DNA of 64,000 nt from assembly GCF_023208015.1 (NCBI RefSeq), contig NZ_CP051627.1, positions 1,364,001 to 1,428,000 on the forward strand, written 5' to 3'. The notes beneath the pieces were generated by a model. That model was not told the origin of the DNA. It did not search any database and worked only from the letters and a program-made list of their open reading frames with translations. Shown one piece after another: positions 26,470 through 35,056 of this stretch. Position 1 is the stretch's first letter; every line of letters starts with the position of its first letter. This stretch comes from Thermobifida alba (GTDB taxonomy: Bacteria; Actinomycetota; Actinomycetes; Streptosporangiales; Streptosporangiaceae). A program made the position numbers and the translations under genes.

Positions 26470-26493
26470 GGTGGTGGGCGGGGGACCGGCGGG

Positions 26494-27240
26494 TCAGTCG
26501 GTCCGGCCTGCTTCGGCGTCGGGGGTCTTCTTCGTGTAGGTGGCGCAGATGTAGGCGGTGACGGCGGCGAGGGCGGCCAGGACCGCCCAGAGGGCCACCA
26601 CCGCCCAGGGGCTGTCGGACCTGTCGCCGACCATGAGCCGGGCGAAGATCCCCACGGGGAACAGGGCCCCGGCCAGCCCCAGGGTGGCGGCCATGCCCCG
26701 GGTCGGGGCGGGGAGGTCGCGGCGGACCAGCCGCCACACGCACGCGGCCATCACGAGGAGTCCGGGGGGCACGACGGCCAGGGCGAGGGCGAAACGGCTC
26801 TCGCGCAGGTCGACGGGGGCGTCGTTGGTGTTCTGGCTCCGACCGTGGGCCGCGATCTCGATCACCCGCCCCCGCCAGAGGGTGGCGGTGACCCGGTCGC
26901 CCTCGTCGAGCTGGTTGAGGACGGGGCCCCGGGACGAGTAGGTCGTCTCCCACTCGGTGCCGTCCGCGTCCGTCAGGACCGCGCTGTTGTCGGCGTTCCT
27001 GGCCTTGGTCAGGTAGATGTCGGAGATGGTGAACTCCTGCGTCCAGCGGCACTCGGCGGGCGCGTCCGGGGCGGAGGGGCAGGGCTGCGCCGCCTGGTAG
27101 GCGCGCAGTTCACGGTCACCGTCCGGCAGCGCCCGGACGAAAGCCACGACGACGATCACCACCACGGCGGCAGCGATCAGCAGGGTGACGACGGCCCTGC
27201 GGCTGAAGCGCCGCTTCTCTTCGGGAGAGGGGAGGTTCAT
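26494..27240 (-). CDS. Membrane protein with extracytoplasmic domain
   Basis: A 248-aa protein. A basic N-terminus (EEKRRFSRR) precedes the first helix (AVVTLLIAAAVVVIVVVAFV, residues 16-35). An extracytoplasmic domain of about 110 residues follows, with two Cys (QPCPSAPDAPAECRW). Three further helices lie at about 152-172, 186-204 and 212-232, and a basic tail ends the protein. The layout resembles DUF3592-like proteins, but I cannot assign a function. Confidence 0.7.
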   Translation of the reverse strand: MNLPSPEEKRRFSRRAVVTLLIAAAVVVIVVVAFVRALPDGDRELRAYQAAQPCPSAPDAPAECRWTQEFTISDIYLTKARNADNSAVLTDADGTEWETTYSSRGPVLNQLDEGDRVTATLWRGRVIEIAAHGRSQNTNDAPVDLRESRFALALAVVPPGLLVMAACVWRLVRRDLPAPTRGMAATLGLAGALFPVGIFARLMVGDRSDSPWAVVALWAVLAALAAVTAYICATYTKKTPDAEAGRTD

Positions 27241-27400
27241 AGCCTCCAGGATCCCACCGGACGCGCCTGCGGTCCGACCGGTTTTTTCTCCCGTGCCGCC
27301 GGGCGTGTGCGCGGCGCGGGGACGGTCCGGCGGGCGCGGTCCCGCCCTCCTCCCCCGCGGAAGTGGCGGGGTGGCCGTGGGCGGGGCCGCGCCCGGCCGG

Positions 27401-27937
27401 TCAGGGGATCGGTGCGTAGACGAGGTAGAGCACGCCGGTCGTCAGGGTTTCGCTGCGGATGAGGTTGAACCGGTGCGTGGGGGTGTCCTCGAACAGGCGC
27501 TGCCCGTGGCCCACGGCGATCGGGTGGACGAGGAGGTGGAGTTCGTCGAGGAGGCCGTGGGCGAGCAGCCAGCGCACGGTGGTGGCGCTGCCCGACATGG
27601 CGATGTCGCCGTCGACGCTGTCCTTGAGGCGGCGGATCGCGTCGGTGTCGCCGGGCAGCACCGTGGTGTTGTTCCAGGTCGGGTTGGTCAGCGTGGTGGA
27701 GACCACGTATTTGGGCACGGTGTTGAGGTAGGTCGCGAACGGCTCGTCGGTGCTCTCGGGCCAGTAGGCGGACCACTCGTCGTAGAGCCTGCGGCCCATG
27801 AGGAACGCCTTGTTCTTCTCGGTTCCGGCATTGACCACCGCGCCCATCTCGTCGTTGAAGTACGGGAAGTGCCACTGGTCGGGCGACTCGACCACTCCGT
27901 CGAGTGCGATGAAGAAGTTCGCGACGATCCTGCCCAT
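27401..27937 (-). CDS. Dihydrofolate reductase-like (RibD C-terminal) protein
   Basis: A 178-aa single-domain protein from ATG 27937. MGRIVANFFIALDGVVESPDQW is the standard start of actinobacterial DHFR-fold proteins, followed by FLMGRRLYDEWSAYW, KYVVSTTLTNPTWNNTTVL and DIAMSGSATTVRWLLAHGLLDEL, all RibD-C/YyaP features. The family are presumed NADPH-dependent reductases of unknown substrate. It is downstream of an AraC regulator in the same direction, a common pairing. Confidence 0.85.
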   Translation of the reverse strand: MGRIVANFFIALDGVVESPDQWHFPYFNDEMGAVVNAGTEKNKAFLMGRRLYDEWSAYWPESTDEPFATYLNTVPKYVVSTTLTNPTWNNTTVLPGDTDAIRRLKDSVDGDIAMSGSATTVRWLLAHGLLDELHLLVHPIAVGHGQRLFEDTPTHRFNLIRSETLTTGVLYLVYAPIP

Positions 27938-28023
27938 GATGTCCTCGTCCTCGGGGTTCTCCGGTGGGGTTTCGGTCGGCTGGTGAAGGCCGTACCTCGT
28001 CGCGCGCCAGGTTATGGACGGGC

Positions 28024-28731
28024 TCAGGTATGGGTCTTGTACAGAAGCGACAGGGGCTGGGCGGGGTCGGTACGGCGCAGCTGTGTGGCGGTGCGGCCGA
28101 TGAAGCGTCGGAGTGACCGGGCCAGGTGCGGCTGGTCGTAGTAGCCGAGCCGGTGGGTCACGTCCAGGGGCGCGGCCCCTTCGCCGAGCAGGACGGCGGC
28201 CTGGCGGGCGCGGTCGATCTGGCGGATCGCGCTCGGGGTGAGGCCGGTCGCCGCGGCGACGCGGCGCTGCAGCGTGCGTGCGCTGACCCGCGGGGTTTCG
28301 CCGCCGAGTGCCTCGGCCACCAGCGGGTCGCGGACGAGCACGTTGTCGCGGACGAGGCGGGCCACGAACTCCTCGGCGTCGTCGAAGGTGGGCAGGGGCC
28401 GGCGCGTTCCCGCGAGGACGAAGGTGTACGCGTCCGCGTGGGGGCTGTCCAGCTGCCTGTCGACCAGGCGCGGCATGGGCAGGTGCGGCAGGGACACGCC
28501 GTGGGCGAAGCTGATGCCGAGCGATGCGGAGTCGTCGGGCACGGCGGCGGTGCTCGCCGCGGTCTCCGGGCCGCGCAGCGCGGCGTGGGTGCGGCCGCGG
28601 TGGGTCCACACGACGAGTTCCCAGTGCGAGGTCGCCACCGAGGTCATGCGGTGGACTCCGCTGCTGTGGCCGCGCCACACGCGGGCGATGTAGGGCGAGT
28701 CCGACGGCCGGTCCTGGGTGTGCAGTGCCAT
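28024..28731 (-). CDS. AraC-family transcriptional regulator
   Basis: A 235-aa protein with ATG 28731 preceded by AAGGAG. The N-terminal half is a cupin-like ligand domain (WELVVWTHRGRTHAALRGPE). The C-terminal half carries two HTHs: SARTLQRRVAAATGLTPSAIRQIDRARQAAVLL and DVTHRLGYYDQPHLARSLRRFIG. The latter contains the AraC signature (YxDQxHLxRxxRRFxG). It probably controls itself and the DHFR-like gene 87 bp downstream. Confidence 0.85.
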   Translation of the reverse strand: MALHTQDRPSDSPYIARVWRGHSSGVHRMTSVATSHWELVVWTHRGRTHAALRGPETAASTAAVPDDSASLGISFAHGVSLPHLPMPRLVDRQLDSPHADAYTFVLAGTRRPLPTFDDAEEFVARLVRDNVLVRDPLVAEALGGETPRVSARTLQRRVAAATGLTPSAIRQIDRARQAAVLLGEGAAPLDVTHRLGYYDQPHLARSLRRFIGRTATQLRRTDPAQPLSLLYKTHT

Positions 28732-28801
28732 CTGGTCTCCTTGCCGTGGCCGGGCGGGAGCGGGGGGTGTCCTGCCGGTGAAAGGGGTCGGTTACGGGGG
28801 T

Positions 28802-30214
28802 CTACTCGGCGGTCTGGTCGAGGCGGGTCAGGTAACGCCTGAACTTTACATCGTAGATTTCCTTTCGGTGGGTGGGGAGCACCACCGGGTCCCGCTGCGG
28901 GCGGGGCCGGGCCATCGGCTCCCCCACCGCCCGGGCGGCGAGTCGGGCCGCGCCCAGGGCCGAGGCGCTGCGCAGCCGGACCGGGTGCAGCTCCACGCCC
29001 AGCACGTCGGCGAGCAGGGCGCGGAAACGCGGGTCGCGGGCTCCTCCCCCGGCCAGGCGTACCGCCGGCGGCAGACCGCCGGGCAGCAGGGCGGCGGCGT
29101 GGCGGACCGTGAAGGCCACGCCCTCCACGGCGGCGCGCAGGATCTCGGTGCGGCCGGTGTCCAGCCGCAGCCCGCTCAGCGCCCCCACCCGGCCCAGGGC
29201 GGGCGTGCGCTCCCCGGTCAGGTGCGGCAGGAACACCACTCCCCCCTCCTCGGGCTCCCCCGCCGCAGCGGCGTAGACCTCCTCCCAGGTGGCGCCCAGC
29301 AGGGCGCGCACCCACTCCAGTGCCACCCCGGCGTTCTGCACGGCGGCCATCCGGTACCAGCCGGTGCGCTCGGCGGTGCGGTAGACGTGCACCCCCGCCA
29401 CCGCCCCGGCATCGCGGGAGGCGGTGACGATCTGCGCGCCGCTGCCGATGCTCAGCTGGGCCCCGCCCTCGGCCAGTCCGGCGGCCAGCAGCGCCGCCGG
29501 GGTGTCGCCCGCGCCGGCGGCCACCGCCGTCCCCGCGGCCAGGCCCAGCTCCTCGGCGGCCCCCGCACTCAGGCCCCCGGCGGTCTCGTCGGAGGCCGCC
29601 AGCGGCGCCAGCAGGTCTTCCGCGCCGGCGGCGCGCAGGGCGGCCTCGGACCAGGTGTCGGCGGGCACGTCCCACAGCAGGGTCGCCGAGGCGTCGGAGG
29701 GTTCGGTGGCGGCCCGGCCGGTCAGGCGCAGCCGCAGCCAGTCCTTGGGCAGCAGCGCCCAGCGCGCCTCGGCCAGCACGTGGGGCTCGTGGCGGGCGAC
29801 CCAGGCCAGCAGCGGCCCCGTCATGCCCGGCACCAGCGGGTTGGCCAGCGCCCGGCGGTCCGTTTCGGCCAGGGCGTGCCAGGCCCGCAGTTCGGTCGTG
29901 GCGCGCCGGTCGGCCCACAGCAGCGCCGGACGCACCGGGACGGCATCGGCGCGCGCCAGCACCAGGCCGTGCATCTGCCCGTCCACCCCGACCGCGGTGA
30001 CGCGGGGGTTCCCGGCGGCGGCCAGGGCGCGGCGCACCGCCTCGACGGTGGCCCGCCACCAGTCGGCGGGGTCGGTCTCGGCCCAGCCGGGGCGGGGTGC
30101 GCGCACCGGGTAGGCGGCCTCGGCCTCCCCCAGTACACCGGCCCGGTGGTCGACCACGACGGCTTTGACGCCGCTGGTGCCCAGGTCCACGCCGAGCAGC
30201 GCCTCCCCTGCCAT
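28802..30214 (-). CDS. xylB: Xylulokinase-like FGGY sugar kinase
   Basis: A 470-aa kinase. I start it at ATG 30214, seven bases after GGAGG, rather than at 30229. The N-terminal phosphate-binding segment (LLGVDLGTSGVKAVVVDHRAGVLG), the MHGLVLA and RPALLWADRRA blocks, the GAGDTPAALLAAGLAE block and the C-terminal RLAGGGARDPRFRALLADVLG fit xylulokinase, which phosphorylates D-xylulose with ATP. The MprF-like gene ends 28 bases upstream in the same orientation, so they may share a transcript. A possible copy of the 29-bp element lies in its last codons. Confidence 0.8.
   Translation of the reverse strand: MAGEALLGVDLGTSGVKAVVVDHRAGVLGEAEAAYPVRAPRPGWAETDPADWWRATVEAVRRALAAAGNPRVTAVGVDGQMHGLVLARADAVPVRPALLWADRRATTELRAWHALAETDRRALANPLVPGMTGPLLAWVARHEPHVLAEARWALLPKDWLRLRLTGRAATEPSDASATLLWDVPADTWSEAALRAAGAEDLLAPLAASDETAGGLSAGAAEELGLAAGTAVAAGAGDTPAALLAAGLAEGGAQLSIGSGAQIVTASRDAGAVAGVHVYRTAERTGWYRMAAVQNAGVALEWVRALLGATWEEVYAAAAGEPEEGGVVFLPHLTGERTPALGRVGALSGLRLDTGRTEILRAAVEGVAFTVRHAAALLPGGLPPAVRLAGGGARDPRFRALLADVLGVELHPVRLRSASALGAARLAARAVGEPMARPRPQRDPVVLPTHRKEIYDVKFRRYLTRLDQTAE
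28831..28859 (+). repeat. Dispersed 29-bp element, possible copy 4
   Basis: Ends ACTTTACATCGTAGATT. It matches the 3' half of the element (CTTTAYRNYGTAGATY) but not the left half, and it lies inside the last codons of xylB (KEIYDVKF on the minus strand). It may therefore be a chance match. Confidence 0.25.
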
Positions 30215-30242
30215 GGGGGTCCTCCTCACTCACACGTCCGCG

Positions 30243-32612
30243 TCAGATCGCCCTGCGGCGCTGCAGCCGGGTGAACGCCAGCCAGCCGGGCAGCACCGGA
30301 AGCCAGAAGGTCAGCAGCCGAAACAGTAGGACCCCCGACAGCGCGGCGGCGGCGGGCACCCCGGCGATCGCGGTCAGGCCGCCGATGAGCGCGGCCTCCA
30401 CCGCGCCCAGGCCGCCCGGGGAGGGCGCGGCCGAGCCGAGCGCGTTGCCCGCCAGGTAGACGACGCCGACGGCGGCCAGCGACGGGGTGACGTCGAAGGC
30501 CAGGATGCTGGTGTACAGGCACAGCACCAGGCTCACGGTGAGCAGCAGGGTGCCGCCCAGGCCCAGGGCGAGGCGGCGCGGGTGGTGGAGGAGGTCGAGC
30601 AGCTGCGGCAGCACCCCGTGCAGGTGGGGGCGCAGCCGGCCCGAGACGGCGCGGCGCAGCCGGGGCACCGCCAGCAGGGCCGCGGCCAGCACCGACAGCA
30701 CCCCCACCACGACCAGCAGGGTCAGCGAGGGGGAGAAGTCGCCGGGGTAGCCCGTGTTGGACAGGTAGGCGCACAGCACCAGCAGCGGCACCAGCGTGAT
30801 GAGCCCGGCGAGCTGGGACACCCCCACCGCGGAGACCGCCTGGGCGGTGCTGGTGCCCTCCCGGATCAGGTAGCGGGTGTTGAGCGCCAGCGACCCCACG
30901 CCCGCCGGGGTGGCGATGCGCACGAAGGAGGAGGCGTACTGCACCAGCACGGTGCGCCACAGCCGCAGCCGCACCGGGGAGAACCCCAGCAGCGCCACGG
31001 CGGGCGCGGCCACGCACACCAGCGACAGGGCCACCGCGGCACCGGTCCAGAGGGGGTCGGGGTCGCTGATGGTGCCCCAGTCCACCCCGGCGAGCTGGTA
31101 GGCCAGGGCCAGGCCCACCACGGTGGCCACGACGACGGTGACGACGGTGCGCGGCGGCATCCGCTCCAGCTGCACCGGCTGGGCGGGCGCGTGCGGGGCC
31201 ACCCGGGAGATCTCCGCACGCAACCGGCCGAGCAGGCCGCGGTGGCCGCGCAGCGCGCGGCGCAGCCCCGCGGGCAGCCCCACGCTCTGCAGGAACGGCA
31301 GCACGGCGGCGACGGTGTCGGTGCCGAGGTTGCGCACGGCCGAGTCCACGGCGCGGCGCGGCCCCACCCGCAGCGCGAGCGTGACCAGCAGGGCGGCGTT
31401 GTCGAGGCTGAGCATCCACGGGCCGGCGGCGACACTGCCGGTGGACAGCCCGGTCAGGGCGGCGCGTCCGTCGCTGCGGCGGCTGACGGCCCGGGGGCCG
31501 ATCCCGCGGTGGGCCACGCGGCGGCGGTGCAGCAGCCGCAGCTGGGCCCAGACCTCGTCGAGGAAGTCCTCGCCCACCTCGGCGTCGGCCAGCTCGGCCA
31601 GCGGGCGGGCGGTGACGTACTCGCGGACCAGGAAGGCCGCGGAGGAGTCGAGTTCCCCCACGGCCAGCAGTCGCGGACCGGCCGCGCCCGCCGCGGCGGC
31701 CGCGTACTCCATCAGGGCGGTGTGCTCGACCCGGTCGCGCAGGCCCAGCAGCAGCGGCGGGGCCACCGCGTCCCGCAGCACGATCCGCGACAGCAGCCGT
31801 TTGACGACCCCGCTGGCCGGGTCGGAGGCGAGCACGGTCACCTCCAGGCGGCGGTCGACGGTCTCGGCCACGAACCGCTGGTTGCCCTCGTGGTCCTCCC
31901 CCGCCGGGTCCAGGCACAGCGGCTCCAGGCCGAGGCGGCCCAGTTCGCCGACGAGCCGTTCGGTGGCCGGCGGCGGGATGCGCACCCCCACCACGTAGCT
32001 GGTCAGGGAGGCGCTGACCGCGCCGACGAGCAGGGTCAGCACCAGGGCCAGGGCGGTGGTGTAGCCGGACAGCAGCACCGAGGCGGCGGTGACGGCGACG
32101 CCCACGCCCATCAGACCGGTGACGCGCACCAGGTGCACGGGCCGGGTGGCGTGCAGGTAGGCCACGGCGGCGGCGAGGTAGGCGTGCAGCGGGTTGCTGG
32201 CCACACCCCCCTCGGAGGCGCTGAGGACGGCGGGCACCGCCGCGCCCAGCAGCGCGGTCAGGCCCGTGTTGAGGGCCACCGTGGCGCCGTAGCCGAGCCC
32301 GGCCGCGGCCAGCACCCGCACCACGTGGCGCACGTCGCGGCGGATGAGGCGTTCGGCCACCGTGATGCCGCCCAGCAGCAGCACGGCCAGGTTGGCCAGG
32401 CCCGCGGCCAGGCCCAGCAGGGACGGCGGCAGCAGGAAACGCAGTTCGGCGGCCTCCCCCACCGTCGACGGCTCGGCCACGAGGGCCACCGACAGCAGGG
32501 CGAAGACCAGCAGTGCGCATCCGGCGACGGTGAACAGCAGGTCGAAGGGCCGTCGCGCGACGCCCGCGGCGGCGTCCGGCGCACTGGTACGGGTGGTCTC
32601 TGCCGTGGTCAC
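30243..32612 (-). CDS. MprF-like flippase fused to a kinase-like domain
   Basis: A 789-aa membrane protein. The N-terminal third (residues 20-210) has six or more helices. A soluble middle part (about 215-420) resembles a kinase-fold phosphotransferase, with LLHRRRVAHRGIGPRAVSRR in place of the HxD catalytic loop and DNA at SLDNAALL; the key residues look weak, so it may be inactive. The C-terminal third (about 455-789) is the lysylphosphatidylglycerol-synthase-TM/UPF0104 unit (SSFVRIATPAGVGSLALNTR, NALGSAAPSPGGLGAVEAAL). Such units flip or export modified lipids. The order TM-kinase-UPF0104 is known in actinobacteria, but the substrate is not. Confidence 0.75.
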   Translation of the reverse strand: MTTAETTRTSAPDAAAGVARRPFDLLFTVAGCALLVFALLSVALVAEPSTVGEAAELRFLLPPSLLGLAAGLANLAVLLLGGITVAERLIRRDVRHVVRVLAAAGLGYGATVALNTGLTALLGAAVPAVLSASEGGVASNPLHAYLAAAVAYLHATRPVHLVRVTGLMGVGVAVTAASVLLSGYTTALALVLTLLVGAVSASLTSYVVGVRIPPPATERLVGELGRLGLEPLCLDPAGEDHEGNQRFVAETVDRRLEVTVLASDPASGVVKRLLSRIVLRDAVAPPLLLGLRDRVEHTALMEYAAAAAGAAGPRLLAVGELDSSAAFLVREYVTARPLAELADAEVGEDFLDEVWAQLRLLHRRRVAHRGIGPRAVSRRSDGRAALTGLSTGSVAAGPWMLSLDNAALLVTLALRVGPRRAVDSAVRNLGTDTVAAVLPFLQSVGLPAGLRRALRGHRGLLGRLRAEISRVAPHAPAQPVQLERMPPRTVVTVVVATVVGLALAYQLAGVDWGTISDPDPLWTGAAVALSLVCVAAPAVALLGFSPVRLRLWRTVLVQYASSFVRIATPAGVGSLALNTRYLIREGTSTAQAVSAVGVSQLAGLITLVPLLVLCAYLSNTGYPGDFSPSLTLLVVVGVLSVLAAALLAVPRLRRAVSGRLRPHLHGVLPQLLDLLHHPRRLALGLGGTLLLTVSLVLCLYTSILAFDVTPSLAAVGVVYLAGNALGSAAPSPGGLGAVEAALIGGLTAIAGVPAAAALSGVLLFRLLTFWLPVLPGWLAFTRLQRRRAI

Positions 32613-32832
32613 GTCCTCTACCCTGCCCTGCCCGGCCGCCGGTTGTCGCGTCGTGCCGCCGCGCGCGGCCGACAGCCGCCCCGCGCGGCGGCCCGGACGC
32701 CCCGCAACGCCCCGGATGCGGCCCCCTGCGGGGGTGCCGCGGCGGGGTGGGACGGCAGGATCGTCCCGCCCGGCAGAACGGTAATCTCACCGGAAGCACG
32801 CTTTGTGTCGCCGTCCCCCGCGAAGGAGAGAC

Positions 32833-34128
32833 ATGATCACGTATGAGCAGGCGGTCGCGATCGCGGACGCGTGGCTCAACGGATACGCCCCGCCGGGGCG
32901 GCGCCGGGAGGTGCGGGCCCACGAGTTCGACCTGGGCTGGGTCGTGTGGGCCGCCCCCGCCGCCTTCGACCACGACCCGGCGACCGGGCAGCGGCGTCCC
33001 CCCGCCGACGAGGCGTGCGCGGTGGTCGACCGGCGCACCGGCGAGCTGAGCACCTGGCCGTCGGCGCCCCTGGACGAGGTGGTGCGGATGTACCGCGACA
33101 AGTACGCCGGCGACCACTTCCCCTACGACCCGTCGCTGCCGCCGGTCGTGGGACCCGGCAACTCGGTGGTGTTCACCTACCGCGACGCCACCGGGGAGGA
33201 GATGCTCCTCACCCGCTCCTCCGGCCCCGGGCTACCGCCCCCGGAGATCCAGATCTGGACCGAACTGCGGTGGATGGGGGTGCCGCCCGAAGCGGTCGTG
33301 GGCATCCACTCCGACCTGTACCCCGCGGACCTGCCCGGCGGCTACCACGGCCGGTTCCTGCGCGACACCTTCACCGGCGTGGAGGTGTCCTGCTCCCACG
33401 ACTACGGGCCCACGCGCGCGGCCCGCGCCCGCGGCATGGCCGCACGCGTCGACCAGGCCGAGACCGTGCAGCGGCTGGCCGGCGCCCCGCCGCGGCCGCG
33501 CCCCAACCGGGTGCCCTTCCCCACCGGTCGCCCGGGCCCCCCGATGGCCGACGACACCCTGCAGCAGCTGCTGTCGGAGGCGTTCCTGCAGGTGCGGCGC
33601 TACGACACCGAGATCCTGGCCGCCACCGGCCTGCCCGAGCCCACCCAGCACACCCTGGCCCGGGCCGGACTGCCCGGCCTGGTCCCCCACTTCTTCGCCG
33701 CCGACCCGCCCCACCACCCGCCCGCCGGGGGGCTGTTCTGCGACGCCGCCGCCCACCTGCGCGCCCTGGGCGCCCGGGTGGGCGACCCGGCGCTGGAGGA
33801 GGCGCTGGGCGACCACGTACGGATCGGCAGCGACGGCGGCAGCGCGGTCGTGGTACGCCGCACCGCCCCCGACGCCGGGACGGTGTGGGCCGTCGACGTG
33901 GACAGCGGCGCGCTGCGCTACATCAACCGGTCGGTGTCCGCGTTCGGCCGCTGTCTGGCGCTGCTGGCCCGCACCCTGCCCGGCATGCGCGACCAGGACC
34001 CCTACGCGGCGGGCCGCACCGTCGCGGAGTTCCAGGAGGAGCTGGCCGGCATCGACGCCTCGGTGTTCACCGACCCCGAGCACTGGTGGTCGGTGGTCGT
34101 CGAGCAGATGTGGGACGGCCTGCTGTGA
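32833..34128 (+). CDS. Deaminase-like/SUKH-4 domain protein
   Basis: A 431-aa protein from ATG 32833 (AAGGAG six bases before). Residues 1-85 (MITYEQAVAIADAWLNGY) resemble the small N-terminal domain found with immunity and secreted-toxin proteins. Residues 108-220 (PEIQIWTELRWMGVPPEAVVGIHSDLYPAD then PGGYHGRFLRDTF) resemble the nucleotide deaminase-like SCP1.201 fold. Residues 245-431 form a SUKH-4-like domain (LPEPTQHTLARAGLP and the WAVDVDSGALRYINRS strand). It is probably an immunity or decoy protein of a polymorphic toxin system. A catalytic HAE/PCxxC motif is not obvious, so deaminase activity is doubtful. Confidence 0.65.
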   Translation: MITYEQAVAIADAWLNGYAPPGRRREVRAHEFDLGWVVWAAPAAFDHDPATGQRRPPADEACAVVDRRTGELSTWPSAPLDEVVRMYRDKYAGDHFPYDPSLPPVVGPGNSVVFTYRDATGEEMLLTRSSGPGLPPPEIQIWTELRWMGVPPEAVVGIHSDLYPADLPGGYHGRFLRDTFTGVEVSCSHDYGPTRAARARGMAARVDQAETVQRLAGAPPRPRPNRVPFPTGRPGPPMADDTLQQLLSEAFLQVRRYDTEILAATGLPEPTQHTLARAGLPGLVPHFFAADPPHHPPAGGLFCDAAAHLRALGARVGDPALEEALGDHVRIGSDGGSAVVVRRTAPDAGTVWAVDVDSGALRYINRSVSAFGRCLALLARTLPGMRDQDPYAAGRTVAEFQEELAGIDASVFTDPEHWWSVVVEQMWDGLL

Positions 34129-34136
34129 GCGGCGGC

Positions 34137-34586
34137 TCACCGGTGCGGGGGGTGGGCCTCGTGGCCGGGTTCGCCCGCTGAGCGGCGCTCCTCCTTCATC
34201 GCCGACTCGTACGCGTGGCGCACTCCGCCGAGCAGTTCCTCCCGGGCGTGCCGCTCCAGCGCGCGGAACTCGGCGTAGTAGCCGTCGTCGTACTCCTCCA
34301 CCAGCTGGTAGGTCCAGCGTCCGTCGACGACGTTGCGGCCGACCAGGCGGCGCTGGACCGCTTCGGCGACCGTGTGGTGCCCGGCCTCGCGCAGCAGCCG
34401 CACCGCCTCGTCCAGCATGGCGTCGGCGCGCCCGGTCAGCTGGTGCATCGCGTACAGGTGGCCGCGGGCGCGCTCGATGGTCTCCAGGGCCTCGGTGAGC
34501 TTGCCGACGCCCGCGACGGTGGCGTCGTCGACTCCCGGGGGTCGACGGTCCGCGCCGCGCGGGGCCGGAACACGGTGGTGGTCCAT
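34137..34586 (-). CDS. Conserved hypothetical helical protein
   Basis: A 149-aa protein convergent with the previous gene (8-base gap). After a low-complexity N-terminus it is helical (TEALETIERARGHLYAMHQLTGRADAMLDEAVRLLREAGHHTVAEAV). A basic/aromatic part follows (GRWTYQLVEEYDDGYYAEFRALERHAREELLGG). Length and composition resemble small actinobacterial proteins of unknown function. It lacks a membrane helix or signal peptide. Confidence 0.55.
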   Translation of the reverse strand: MDHHRVPAPRGADRRPPGVDDATVAGVGKLTEALETIERARGHLYAMHQLTGRADAMLDEAVRLLREAGHHTVAEAVQRRLVGRNVVDGRWTYQLVEEYDDGYYAEFRALERHAREELLGGVRHAYESAMKEERRSAGEPGHEAHPPHR

Positions 34587-34741
34587 GCCCGTCGCGCTTC
34601 CCCCGGGCGGGCCGCCCCATGCCGGCGAGGGGGATGTTGACCCGCGGTTTGCCGCACGGGCTCGGCGGTGCGGTGGCCGGGGCGGATCCGGGTAGCAGCG
34701 TGGGGGCAGCGTCGTCGACAGGCGAGGAGAGGAGGCTTCCC

Positions 34742-35047
34742 GTGCGGGTGTTGAGCGAGGAGGAGATCTCCACCGCGCTGGTGAGCCTGGCGCACTGGGA
34801 GCACCGGGCCGGTTCCCTGGCCCGGCTGGCGCCCACCGGCGATCCGGAGGGGATGCGTGCGGCGGTCACCGGTGTCACCGCGGACGAGTCCGACCACGTG
34901 GCCACGCAGGCCGCCCCCGAGGGGCTGGTGGTGCGGGTGGCCACCCCGGGGGCGGGGGTGACCGAGACGGACGTGGAACTGGCGGCGCGTATCGAGCAGA
35001 CCATCGAGATGGGCGGCTCCGACGCCCGGCCCCGCCCGCCCCGCTGA
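34742..35047 (+). CDS. Pterin-4a-carbinolamine dehydratase-like protein
   Basis: A 101-aa protein from GTG 34742, shortly after GAGGAGAGGAGG. The order LSEEEISTALVSLAHWEHRAG, then a helix and the TADESDHVATQAAPEGLVVRVATPGAGVTETDVELAARIEQ segment fits PCD/DCoH proteins, which dehydrate 4a-hydroxytetrahydropterins. The usual paired His (HHP) is replaced by DHV, so catalytic competence is doubtful. It lies next to an AraC regulator gene, both transcribed rightwards. Confidence 0.65.
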   Translation: MRVLSEEEISTALVSLAHWEHRAGSLARLAPTGDPEGMRAAVTGVTADESDHVATQAAPEGLVVRVATPGAGVTETDVELAARIEQTIEMGGSDARPRPPR

Positions 35048-35056
35048 GGGGCCGGG

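Noticed and set aside
28831-28859. Certain membership of the xylB 3' end in the dispersed element family
   Set aside because: Only the right half agrees and it lies in plausible coding sequence (KEIYDVKF), so I list it only as a low-confidence copy.
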